NCBI RefSeq assembly: GCF_021869765.1
Contig: NZ_CP084580.1
Coordinates: 2,356,001-2,420,000 of the forward strand
DNA length: 64,000 bases
Source: Chryseobacterium sp. MEBOG06
Lineage (GTDB): Bacteria; Bacteroidota; Bacteroidia; Flavobacteriales; Weeksellaceae
Direction of reading: 5' to 3'
The notes under the pieces were generated by a model. The model was not told where the DNA came from and made no database searches. It saw only the letters and a list, made by a program, of their open reading frames with translations. The translations under genes and the position numbers were made by a program. Shown one piece after another: positions 29,925 to 37,267 of this stretch. Position 1 is the stretch's first letter, and the number at the start of each line of letters is the position of its first letter.

Positions 29925-30110
29925 ATTTAGGATAAACAAAATGTTGAACTTCTTTAGAGCCTTTATTAGACCTTAATGTCTATCATTCTATTTGAAGCTG
30001 TTCAACGGGGTTCAAAGAGAAGGCAGAGGACTAATGCGCAGCATGGTTCTTTACCAGCAAAGTCTAAAGTTCACCTCTGCTTTCCTTTGAATAAATTTAG
30101 TCATTTTTAT
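29925..30110 (-). ncRNA. Candidate IS110 bridge RNA, copy 1
   Basis: In IS110 elements of the IS621 type, the non-coding end next to the recombinase start encodes a bridge RNA with separate target- and donor-binding loops. Here two large stem-loops are possible. One pairs 30013-30029 with 30074-30089 (GCAGAGG/CCTCTGC plus flanking pairs) around a 44-nt loop. The other pairs GTTGAAC (29943) with GTTCAAC (30000). The 44-nt loop holds AATGCGCAG (30033-30041) and GCAAAGTC (30057-30064). These are complementary to CTGCGCATT and GACTTTGC in the empty target at 7666. Boundaries and strand are inferred. Confidence 0.45.
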
Positions 30111-30156
30111 AGAATTCAAAGTAAAGGCAAAGTTGTAACTTTGAGCTAATAATAAA

Positions 30157-30180
30157 AAACCATCGCAATTGCGGTGGTTT
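30157..30180 (+). terminator. Terminator downstream of IS110 copy 1
   Basis: The AAACCATCGC / GCGGTGGTTT hairpin, same as at 4825. It belonged to the cassette at 28050 before the element inserted between that immunity gene and this terminator. Confidence 0.7.
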
Positions 30181-30208
30181 CTTGTTGTGAAAGCGTTCTG
30201 TTTTTTAT

Positions 30209-31352
30209 ACAAAAACTACTACCAAGGTTACCGATTATCTGGATGGCTTTCAGTATACAGATGATGTACTTAGCCTTGTTCTTGCTGTAGAAGGATATTA
30301 TAATTTCGTTGAAAAGAAGTATATTTACCATTATACTGATCATTTAGGCAATATCCGTTTAAGTTATATGAAAAATACATCAGGGACAGCCCAGACTATT
30401 GAAGAGAATAATTATTATCCATTTGGGTTAACATACTTCCGGAGGAAATTCTGGAAATCCTGTATATCAATATAAGTACAATGGGAAGGAGCTGCAAGAG
30501 ACGGGAATGTATGCGAGATTCTATATGCCGGATATAGGAAGATGGGGTGTGGTAGATCCGTTGGCGGAAAAGATGACAAGACATAGCCTTTATAGCTATG
30601 CTTTTAATAATCCTTTGAGATTTATTGATCCAGATGGTAGAGAAAATGAGGAATGGATAAAGATGATTGATCCCAAAACTAATCAAACCACTATTACATA
30701 TGATGCAAATGTAAAAACAGTAGCTCAGGCAGAAGATGCGGGTTATAAAAATGTTAATAGTGTAGGAGCTACTGGAGAAATTAAAAATGGGAATGGAGAT
30801 GTAACTCATACTTTGAATGCTAATGGAAGCGTAACAAATACAACGGATAATATTAGTACTTATGGAAGTTCTAATATTGATGATATCCAAGTAAATGCCA
30901 CAAATAATACAGGCTCTTTTGGGAGTTTTGATGCAAATTTTGCATTTGGTGGAGGTACAGGAATTACTTTTGGACAGGTTACTGATAGTAGTAATGAAAC
31001 GGATTGGTTCTTCTCTCTTAATGGAGATTTAGGATTAAGTGCAAATGCTGGATTTGAAAAAGGTTTAATAAGACCTACTGATCCTAGTCATAAATTTGTC
31101 AACAGTGATTTTGTAGGAGAAGGTCGTGCAATTTCTGGTGGAGCGGGACCTCTTTCTTCAACTGTTGGTGGAACTTTTACTCGTTCTTATGATGGTTACA
31201 AAACTACTGATCAGTTTAATTCCACAAATTTTGGCAGAAACACTCAAACTGTTAAAAATGGCTATTCTACTATAAGCACAAGTATGGGCCCTAGTGTTGG
31301 GGTTTCACCTGTAATGTGGACTGGATCTAAAACTTGGGTACGTGGAAAATAA
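30209..31352 (+). pseudogene. Orphan RHS-core (frameshifted) with unrecognised Gly-rich tip
   Basis: The first ~150 nt duplicate the fragment at 4877 (VTDYLDGFQYTDDVL ... YTDHLGNIR). Near 30435 the frame breaks between NNYYPFGL and [20 protein letters not shown]. The core signature then reads [17 protein letters not shown], lacking the Asp-Tyr-Gly that every other copy has before ARxYM (9-nt deletion). After [13 protein letters not shown] comes a ~230-residue tip that is Gly/Ser/Thr-rich ([28 protein letters not shown]) with no recognised domain. The open frame from Met 30507 is 281 aa. Confidence 0.68.
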
Positions 31353-31716
31353 TTATAATATACAAATTGACAGATCTAGCAAAAGAACTATTATAGTATT
31401 TCTAGTTTTTTTCTTATGTATTTTTTTATTTACTTTCATATATTTAACAATTAATTCAAATTTTGAAAGAGAACAAAAATTATTGTCTCTCGAAAGATAT
31501 ACAAGAGTAATTGATATTTATAATAATAGGCATGAACATAATTTTCTGTATGTTAAGTTTTCTAATGGTTCTGAGAAAATTTTAGAATATCCATATAAAT
31601 TAGGAGATTCTATATCAAAGAAAAGAGGAGACTCTATAGAATATATTTTCAGAAAAGATAGTATTATAGAGAATAATCTTTTCGAAGAATCTCGAAAAAT
31701 TGGTCTTTTAAAATAA
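31342..31716 (+). CDS. Putative membrane-anchored immunity protein
   Basis: The 124-aa product starts with GTG inside the toxin tip (11-nt overlap). One membrane segment lies near residues 16-38 ([19 protein letters not shown]), followed by a ~85-residue domain, with no signal-peptidase site evident. Such a single-pass anchor with an outside domain suits protection in the periplasm. No known family. Confidence 0.62.
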   Translation: MENNYNIQIDRSSKRTIIVFLVFFLCIFLFTFIYLTINSNFEREQKLLSLERYTRVIDIYNNRHEHNFLYVKFSNGSEKILEYPYKLGDSISKKRGDSIEYIFRKDSIIENNLFEESRKIGLLK

Positions 31717-31719
31717 AAA

Positions 31720-31755
31720 AACGAAGTTGTCTCAAAAGGACAGTCTCGTTTTTTT
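31720..31755 (+). terminator. Imperfect Rho-independent terminator
   Basis: AACGAAGTTGTC pairs with GACAGTCTCGTT (one mismatch, two wobbles), followed by seven T. Confidence 0.7.
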
Positions 31756-31868
31756 ATTTGCTTAAATGAAAATCATAACCCACTATTTTAATAGAATTGT
31801 CATCTTTTTCTAGTGTGAACAGGGAAGTTTACCAAAACAGGGAAGTTTACCAGGAGAAGAATGGATAA

Positions 31869-31985
31869 AACAATAAACAAAAATCAGCTACGGCATCACA
31901 AGTTAATTTTACTGAAGCAATAAGGCCAACAACTAGAAAAATTGTACCAATGTGTGATAACTGCAAAGCAACTTTTGGAAAATAA
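31869..31985 (+). pseudogene. Remnant of a toxin C-terminus (possibly deaminase-type)
   Basis: Between stop codons the frame reads ASQVNFTEAIRPTTRK followed by IVPMCDNCKATFGK and a TAA. The ending P-x-C-x-N-C-x-x-x-F-G resembles the tail of nucleic-acid deaminase toxins of the YwqJ type. Only ~30 homologous residues remain and the catalytic HxE part is gone. Just upstream, a 16-nt segment (ACAGGGAAGTTTACCA) is repeated in tandem. The assignment is tentative. Confidence 0.4.
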
Positions 31986-31999
31986 AAATATTATTATTT

Positions 32000-32461
32000 A
32001 TGTACACAGAAATAGAACAACAGACCTTAGATATAGATTGGTTTTTTACAGATGGTAAGTATATAGGGTTTATAGCGTCTGGAGCTGGTAAATTACCTGA
32101 ATCAGTAGCTACATCATCGGAAAACAATGAAAAGCTAGTGTCATATTTTAGAAATTTACAAGAAATATCGGAGGTAATAGTAAATCCAAAACTGAATGAT
32201 TTATTGATCGAAATATTTGGAACAGGTGCTGATGAAAGATATTTATACGATTTTGTTTCTATGACCAAAAAAGGGTTTTATTCGTTTGATAAAATTTATT
32301 TAAATAATTTTCTTGACTATGATTATCATTTAGTAACAAGTCCTATGAATCCTTTGACTATAGATGATTTGCCTCAGGATATATTAAATATTATTCTGCA
32401 AACTAAGTATTCAGATGGTATGAAGAATGTTATAAATATTGGTAAAATAAACTCGAAGTAA
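32000..32461 (+). CDS. Putative cytoplasmic immunity protein, toxin lost
   Basis: The 153-aa product has no signal peptide or membrane segment, unlike almost all other immunity candidates in the window, so it should act in the cytoplasm. The N-terminus reads LDIDWFFTDGKYIGFIASGAGKL, a pattern I associate with cytosolic immunity proteins of deaminase or nuclease toxins. It starts 14 nt after the toxin remnant. The matching toxin is decayed but this gene remains open, so it could still protect against kin that carry the toxin. Confidence 0.6.
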   Translation: MYTEIEQQTLDIDWFFTDGKYIGFIASGAGKLPESVATSSENNEKLVSYFRNLQEISEVIVNPKLNDLLIEIFGTGADERYLYDFVSMTKKGFYSFDKIYLNNFLDYDYHLVTSPMNPLTIDDLPQDILNIILQTKYSDGMKNVINIGKINSK

Positions 32462-32483
32462 CAGACTTTGAGAAGATAACACA

Positions 32484-32509
32484 AAAACCACTGCGAAAGC
32501 GGTGGTTTT
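32484..32509 (+). terminator. Rho-independent terminator
   Basis: AAAACCACTGC / GCGGTGGTTTT stem with a GAAA tetraloop. Confidence 0.8.
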
Positions 32510-32529
32510 ATTGTTCTATTTTGTATGTG

Positions 32530-32903
32530 AAAACAAAACAACCGCCTTTACAGATTATCTGGATGGTTTTCAATATACGGAAGGAAGTTTAAAGTTTTTT
32601 CCTGCCTCTGAGGGATGTTTTAATTTTGAAAATAATAAGTATATTTATAATTACACAGATCATTTAGGAAATGTAAGATTGAGCTATTTCAATAATGGCA
32701 GCGGAATAGAAGTTCTTGAAGAAAATAATTATTATCCATTTGGATTGAAACATGAAGGATATACTCCTTTATTAGGAAATCTGGCGTACCGCTTCAGCAA
32801 ATGGACTATAAATACAATATCCGGGGATGGATGACTCAGAACTGAATTAGATGCATCTGGAAATTTTGTATTGCCATTTGGTCAAAGAAAATCATATTCC
32901 CCT
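32530..32903 (+). pseudogene. Mosaic of RHS-core fragments without a tip
   Basis: Starts as late core (FTDYLDGFQYTEGSL ... YTDHLGNVRLSYF ... NNYYPFGLKHEGYTPLLGNL). At about 32790 it switches to DNA encoding PLQQMDYKYNIRGWMT, a segment that belongs several hundred residues earlier in the core, in a different frame. A third piece (LDASGNFVLPFGQRKSYS) follows, then the IS110 target. This is a recombination scar with no toxin or immunity gene attached. Confidence 0.65.
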
Positions 32904-32945
32904 CTGCGCATTCTATGACAACAAGCAAATAAAAACCGTTAAAAT

Positions 32946-33950
32946 TTATGACGCAAATTTGTAAGTGTTTATATACGGAGTTTGTCGATTAATCACTGCA
33001 AAAACCCTGCTTATAAGTTTACATCGTATATTATTTAAAATTAGCATGGAATTTTTGCCTTCTGCCTTTTTCTTATAATAGTATTCTTTTATCTGGGCAT
33101 CATATTTCATCGAAGTCATAGCGCACATTTGTAACAGGGATTTCATTTTTTTGTCAGCCAGATGATTTACTTTGGTTCTTCCCTTAATACTTGAGCCGGA
33201 ACTATACTCAAAAGGTGCAACGCCAGAATAGCAGGCAAACTTCCTCCAACTTGGGAAGGCTGTAAAACCTTTTGTAGCAATTATAAAATAAAGGCTTGTT
33301 TGATCACCAATTCCAGGTACTGATTTAATGAGTCTGTCCTGTTTCTGTAATTCTTCATTAGACTGAATAATCTGCTTTATTTTGCACTCTATCATCTTAA
33401 TAGATTTTTTGATAGCGCAAACTAAGCTGCTATTGATCTTTGAAATCTGAGTGAGAATTTCTTTATTTACAAAATCAATATTCTCTTTAGAGGTTTGCAT
33501 TATCAATAAAGATTTTAAGACCTTTTCTCTTTCAGTGTAAAGCATTTTCAACTTTAAAATATCTAGTTCCGCTAATGTGTATAATGCTAATTTATCAATA
33601 TTTCTAAGACTATAGTAAGAAATATCTCTAGCATCGGTCTTATCATTTTTACCTCTGGAAATTCCTTTGGACCGCTTAATTTCCATGGCGGGAACTACCC
33701 ATAGATCAAGTTTCAAATCTGTAGAGATTGTAATTAAATGATTAGTATAAATACCTGTGTTTTCGCAACAGAATAAGACATCGCAAATATCAATTTTTCG
33801 TTTTATGAGAGTCTTAATGAAAAGCTTGATGGACTTTACGTCGTTTTTCAAGACAAAGTGTTCAGATACAAGGGTTTGAATGTTTAATACATTTACATCC
33901 AATTTCAATTTTGAAACATCAATCCCAATGTGGAAGCAATAATTTTTCAT
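32946..33950 (-). CDS. IS110-family transposase, copy 2
   Basis: The 334-aa protein is identical to the copy at 28912, with the same DEDD (HIGIDVSK, CENTGIY, KTDARD) and Transposase_20 motifs (VPGIGDQTS, SGVAPFEYSSGSS). There is no frameshift or stop, so both copies are presumed active. Identical copies 4 kb apart in direct orientation could recombine and delete the cassettes between them. Confidence 0.92.
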   Translation of the reverse strand: MKNYCFHIGIDVSKLKLDVNVLNIQTLVSEHFVLKNDVKSIKLFIKTLIKRKIDICDVLFCCENTGIYTNHLITISTDLKLDLWVVPAMEIKRSKGISRGKNDKTDARDISYYSLRNIDKLALYTLAELDILKLKMLYTEREKVLKSLLIMQTSKENIDFVNKEILTQISKINSSLVCAIKKSIKMIECKIKQIIQSNEELQKQDRLIKSVPGIGDQTSLYFIIATKGFTAFPSWRKFACYSGVAPFEYSSGSSIKGRTKVNHLADKKMKSLLQMCAMTSMKYDAQIKEYYYKKKAEGKNSMLILNNIRCKLISRVFAVINRQTPYINTYKFAS

Positions 33951-33958
33951 AACTTTGG

Positions 33959-34144
33959 ATTTAGGATAAACAAAATGTTGAACTTCTTTAGAGCCTTTAT
34001 TAGACCTTAATGTCTATCATTCTATTTGAAGCTGTTCAACGGGGTTCAAAGAGAAGGCAGAGGACTAATGCGCAGCATGGTTCTTTACCAGCAAAGTCTA
34101 AAGTTCACCTCTGCTTTCCTTTGAATAAATTTAGTCATTTTTAT
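33959..34144 (-). ncRNA. Candidate IS110 bridge RNA, copy 2
   Basis: Identical to the candidate at 29925-30110, with the same two stem-loops and the same target-complementary segments. A short open frame on the plus strand here (from 34010) has no support and is ignored. Confidence 0.42.
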
Positions 34145-34192
34145 AGAATTCAAAGTAAAGGCAAAGTTTGTAACTTTGAGCTAATAATAAAA

Positions 34193-34216
34193 AAACCATC
34201 GCAATTGTGGTGGTTT
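34193..34216 (+). terminator. Terminator downstream of IS110 copy 2
   Basis: AAACCATCGC / GTGGTGGTTT hairpin (two wobble pairs), a variant of the one at 30157. Confidence 0.62.
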
Positions 34217-34263
34217 CTTGTTATAAAAGCGTTCTGTTTTTGCATACTTTCCTAAAGATATAA

Positions 34264-34386
34264 GCTCCCGATAAGTCGATGAGAGATGGAACAGGAACGA
34301 ATATTTTACCACAACAAATTGATCAAATGAAAAAAACAATTGAATTCGTGCAACCAAAAATTAATAAAAATGAAATTACACAATAA
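34264..34386 (+). pseudogene. C-terminal toxin remnant A
   Basis: Only ~40 codons remain after a stop: GTGTNILPQQIDQMKKTIEFV and a short tail overlapping the next gene by 17 nt. The same ending (GTELLPQQIDQMKQTIELV) is found at 35060-35127, so both are remnants of one toxin family, and each precedes one of two paralogous immunity genes. Confidence 0.6.
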
Positions 34387-34840
34387 TAAATATGTTCTTT
34401 TTTTTTACATTATAATTTTAGGACTTCTATATAGTTGTAAAAACCTTTCTGTTGAATATTATTATGATGATCGAACAGAAAAGAGTAAGAATGAAAAAAT
34501 TGCAGAAGAAGAGTATTTTAAAGATATTCCTAAAGAATATCAAAAAACTGATAAAGATGTTTTATTATTGTTCAACGGAGCTGCCTTTAAAGGAAAAACT
34601 GTAATTATTAATAATAAAGATTCTATAAAATTTAAGTCAATATCAGAATCAGGATGTTATGGGGTTACTTATAAAAAGATAGATAAATCAGTAAAAAAGA
34701 TAAGATTATCAGTTGATGGAAAGAAAGATATTGTAATTCCATTTATCAAAGCTTATGATTATATAGATATTGGAGATGCAAAAAACGATAAATGGGGGGT
34801 AGGGTATAGTAAAATATTACCAAGTTATTTCTGTATGTAG
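34370..34840 (+). CDS. Orphan immunity lipoprotein, paralog 1
   Basis: I start at MKLHNNKYVLFFYIIILGLLYSC, a lipoprotein signal; an alternative start 30 nt upstream adds unlikely residues. The ~135-residue mature part is clearly paralogous to the gene at 35147. Shared features are EYYYDDRTEK/EFYYDNRIEK, QKTDKDVLLLFNGAAFKGKT and the identical ending PSYFCM. Its toxin is reduced to a fragment. It is therefore an orphan immunity gene kept after toxin loss. Confidence 0.68.
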   Translation: MKLHNNKYVLFFYIIILGLLYSCKNLSVEYYYDDRTEKSKNEKIAEEEYFKDIPKEYQKTDKDVLLLFNGAAFKGKTVIINNKDSIKFKSISESGCYGVTYKKIDKSVKKIRLSVDGKKDIVIPFIKAYDYIDIGDAKNDKWGVGYSKILPSYFCM

Positions 34841-34904
34841 CCATTTTTCATGATACAAAGTCTATGATCTTGGGGAAGCAATTCCTGATAATGTAATAGA
34901 TTAA

Positions 34905-35130
34905 ACTATCACTTCTGATGGCTCACTAAAAATAACAGCGAATGAGCTTGCACATTCAAATGGGTATTCAAAATATATGGGAAGATCCACAAATAAATAA
35001 TATACCGCAGAAGATCGATAATTTGCTAAACTCTGATGATAACGTAATACCAGATATGAAAAAAAATTCAGGAACTGAGCTTTTACCACAACAAATTGAT
35101 CAAATGAAACAGACAATTGAATTAGTATAA
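34905..35130 (+). pseudogene. C-terminal toxin remnant B (frameshifted)
   Basis: One frame reads ITSDGSLKITANELAHSNGY up to a stop at ~34995. The next frame continues with IPQKIDNLLNSDDNVIP and GTELLPQQIDQMKQTIELV to the TAA. NELAH sits where a zinc protease would have HELAH, so the active site also seems lost, though this is an inference from one residue. It precedes the second paralogous immunity gene. Confidence 0.58.
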
Positions 35131-35146
35131 CCAAAAATAAAAATAG

Positions 35147-35623
35147 ATGAAACCATCAAATAGACACAAATTATTTTTGTTGAATTTATTGATTCTTTGC
35201 CTGATTTTATATAACTGTAAAAGTACAGTTAGAGAATTCTATTATGATAATAGAATTGAAAAAACGGATCATGAAAAGATAGCAGAAGAACTATACTTTA
35301 ATAATGTTCCCAAAGAGCAACAAAAAACAGATAAAGATGTTTTATTAGTATTTAGCGGTTCCGCTTTTAAAGGAAAAACAATTATTATTAATAAAAAAGA
35401 CCGATTATCATTTGATTTAAACCCAGACCACACAGGATGTTATGGTATTTTATTTAAAAAGGTTCCAAAATCATTGAAAAAAATAAATATATCAGTTGAA
35501 GGAAAGGAAAATATTATTTTCCCTATTAGTGATAAATATGATTATATTTATATTGGAGATGTAGCAAAAAGCAAACGGGGGATTACTTATAGCCATAATT
35601 TTCCGAGTTACTTCTGTATGTAA
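35147..35623 (+). CDS. Orphan immunity lipoprotein, paralog 2
   Basis: The 158-aa product has a lipoprotein signal (LFLLNLLILCLILYNC) and is a paralog of the gene at 34370, with conserved blocks KTDKDVLLVFSGSAFKGKT, GCYGILFKK and the PSYFCM end. It starts 16 nt after the stop of toxin remnant B. With its neighbour it forms a tandem duplication of a remnant-plus-immunity unit. It is the last gene of the toxin island. Confidence 0.68.
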   Translation: MKPSNRHKLFLLNLLILCLILYNCKSTVREFYYDNRIEKTDHEKIAEELYFNNVPKEQQKTDKDVLLVFSGSAFKGKTIIINKKDRLSFDLNPDHTGCYGILFKKVPKSLKKINISVEGKENIIFPISDKYDYIYIGDVAKSKRGITYSHNFPSYFCM

Positions 35624-35639
35624 CATTTGGATGGGGTAC

Positions 35640-35664
35640 CCGCTGCGAAAGTTTGTAACTTTAA
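35640..35664 (+). repeat. Last cassette-boundary motif
   Basis: CCGCTGCGAAAGTTTGTAAC plus TTTAAGC, as after other immunity genes, but without the terminator hairpin. The next gene starts within 10 nt. Confidence 0.55.
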
Positions 35665-35673
35665 GCTATAATT

Positions 35674-35925
35674 ATGACAGAGGGAGAGTTAAAGAATATT
35701 AGTGATATATGTAATAAAGCTACAAAAGCACCATGGGTTTCATACATTGAGGGCCGGGATTTTGCATCAGGTTCAGGTTTTATAATGACGGGTAGTAATG
35801 AGGAGAGAGATTATGATATAGAGTTTGTAAAAATAAAACCCGAAGATCAGGATTTTATTGCAATGGCAAGAAATGTAATTCCTGTGTTAGTTGATGAAAT
35901 TATAAAATTAAGATCCTCAGAATAA
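35674..35925 (+). CDS. Small Ea22-like protein
   Basis: The 83-aa product starts MTEGELKNISDICNKATKAPW and later has IEGRDFASGSGFIMTG and DQDFIAMARNVIPVLVDEI. This layout (AT-P-PW, EGRD, then DFIA-AR-VP-L) is that of a small family common in phages and mobile DNA and related to phage Ea22-like proteins; its function is unknown. It sits directly after a cassette-boundary motif. A 5' fragment of a paralog lies at 10366, next to the other RHS operon. It may therefore travel with the island. Confidence 0.6.
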   Translation: MTEGELKNISDICNKATKAPWVSYIEGRDFASGSGFIMTGSNEERDYDIEFVKIKPEDQDFIAMARNVIPVLVDEIIKLRSSE

Positions 35926-36071
35926 AAAATGCTTTTGCTCTAAAAAAGTAAGATAATCGTACTAAATAATCTATTTATAATGGCATTTAATAGGCCTTCT
36001 TGCGGTTATTTACGATTTACTTTTTTGAAATTATTTATCTTTACTGGCTAATAACTAAAATAACCATTCTC

Positions 36072-37103
36072 ATGAGCGAATTCTCAGGATATGAAAAGAT
36101 GCCCGATTCTTTGAAAAAACTTGGCCTTACCGAAAAAGATTTATCAAACATGGATAAATTAAAATGGGTGGCAACTGAAAAGATACATGGGGCCAATTTT
36201 AGTTTTTCTTATGAGGATGGCCTTCTTAGATACTCCAAAAGAAGAGAATATCTATCCTGGAATGATGATTTTTTTGGTTTCCAGCTTGTTGTAAGCAGAC
36301 TGGAAGACTCAATCCTCAGATTATTTGAGCATCTGAGTAGTGAAATAGCCGGCAGTAAATATATTCTTTATGGAGAGCTGTTTGGCGGAGAATATCCTCA
36401 TTCTGAGGTAAAGATTCCAAATGAAAATCTGCGGGCTATACAGACAGGGGTTTACTATGCTCCTGATATTCATTTTTATGCATTCGATATAGCCGTGGAA
36501 GATGAGTATGGATCCAAATATTATCTGGATTATGAAACAGTAGTATCTTATGCTCAGCAATTCAATGTTCCTTATGTGCGACCATTATTTATTGGTAAAT
36601 TTAATGAAGCGGTTAACTTTAATATCAGGATGAATTCTCCGGTTCCGAAAGAGTTAGGATTTCCTGAGCTGGAGCATAATTTGATAGAAGGGATAGTGGT
36701 AAAGCCTTACCAAAAGGAGTCCCTGTTATTCTCCAAACGTCCGATTATTAAAATTAAAAATCCGGAGTTTGAAGAAGAAGAAAAGTTTCATAAAGCAGAA
36801 AAATGGTCCTTTATACCTGATATTGCTTCTAAATCTGAAAACCTTTCCTTTATTATTTCCGAAATGAGAACCTATGTATCTCAAAACCGCCTGCAAAGTG
36901 TAATTTCTAAAATCGGAGCAATAGATATTAATAATTTTCAGCGTCTTTCAGAAATACAGGTTGAATTTTTACAGGACGTTATTAGTGACTTCAATGAAAA
37001 CAATGGAAATCTTTTAGACGATTTAATACAGGAAGATAAAGACTGGATTATAGAGCGGATTAAACCTGAAATACAAAAAATAACAGTTGAAGTAAAGTCT
37101 TAA
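36072..37103 (+). CDS. RNA ligase, T4 Rnl2 family
   Basis: The 343-aa protein begins at the ATG giving MSEFSGYEKMP; an upstream TTG start would add an unrelated hydrophobic stretch. Nucleotidyltransferase motif I is ATEKIHGANFSF, with Lys37 as the expected AMP acceptor. RYSKRREYL, YGELFGGEYP (motif III region), HNLIEGIVVKP (motif IV) and IIKIKNPEF (motif V) follow. A C-terminal helical domain of ~100 residues fits Rnl2. It would seal 3'-OH/5'-P ends in RNA duplexes for repair. It stands alone next to the toxin island, so a role in repairing toxin- or phage-damaged RNA is possible but unproven. Confidence 0.85.
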   Translation: MSEFSGYEKMPDSLKKLGLTEKDLSNMDKLKWVATEKIHGANFSFSYEDGLLRYSKRREYLSWNDDFFGFQLVVSRLEDSILRLFEHLSSEIAGSKYILYGELFGGEYPHSEVKIPNENLRAIQTGVYYAPDIHFYAFDIAVEDEYGSKYYLDYETVVSYAQQFNVPYVRPLFIGKFNEAVNFNIRMNSPVPKELGFPELEHNLIEGIVVKPYQKESLLFSKRPIIKIKNPEFEEEEKFHKAEKWSFIPDIASKSENLSFIISEMRTYVSQNRLQSVISKIGAIDINNFQRLSEIQVEFLQDVISDFNENNGNLLDDLIQEDKDWIIERIKPEIQKITVEVKS

Positions 37104-37217
37104 TGACCTGTTTGGAATCATAGAATAATACAATATAATTAACTTTATATAATTTATGTATATTGTTGTAATATAGTTTTTTATTGTGTTTTAAATAGAT
37201 TATACTTTAATATATAA

Positions 37218-37245
37218 AAAAACAGAGCAAAGGCGCTCTGTTTTT
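37218..37245. terminator. Bidirectional terminator between RNA ligase and M28 peptidase
   Basis: An 11-bp stem AAAAACAGAGC / GCTCTGTTTTT with a six-base loop. The A-run and T-run on either side would serve both convergent genes. Confidence 0.8.
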
Positions 37246-37267
37246 CATTTTTATAGCTTGGATAGAT

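Larger units (their letters stand above)
28884..30139 (-). mobile_element. IS110-family element, copy 1
   Basis: A ~1.26-kb unit carries one DEDD transposase gene and a ~220-bp non-coding end beyond the 5' end of that gene. It matches the unit at 32918-34174 with no difference I could see, apart from one base in a T run near the right end. Flanking identity to the other copy extends only through the target motif CTGCGCATTCTATG on the left and TTTGAGC on the right. Taking AC as shared core, removing the element rebuilds a target like the empty site at 7666. No terminal inverted repeats or target duplication are evident, as expected for IS110. Confidence 0.8.
32918..34174 (-). mobile_element. 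IS110-family element, copy 2
   Basis: Same unit and orientation as copy 1, offset by 4034 bases, with identical transposase. Left flank CTGCGCATTCTATG and right flank TTTGAGCTAATAATAA match the target seen at copy 1. Outside the target motif, the left flanks differ, so the two are separate insertions or one was carried along by recombination on the right side only. Confidence 0.8.

Noticed and set aside
34010..34255. Short plus-strand frame (81 codons) in the IS110 non-coding end and adjoining boundary motif
   Set aside because: It spans the candidate guide-RNA region, the boundary motif and a terminator. No protein family is recognisable, and in the equivalent place at copy 1 a one-base difference breaks it.
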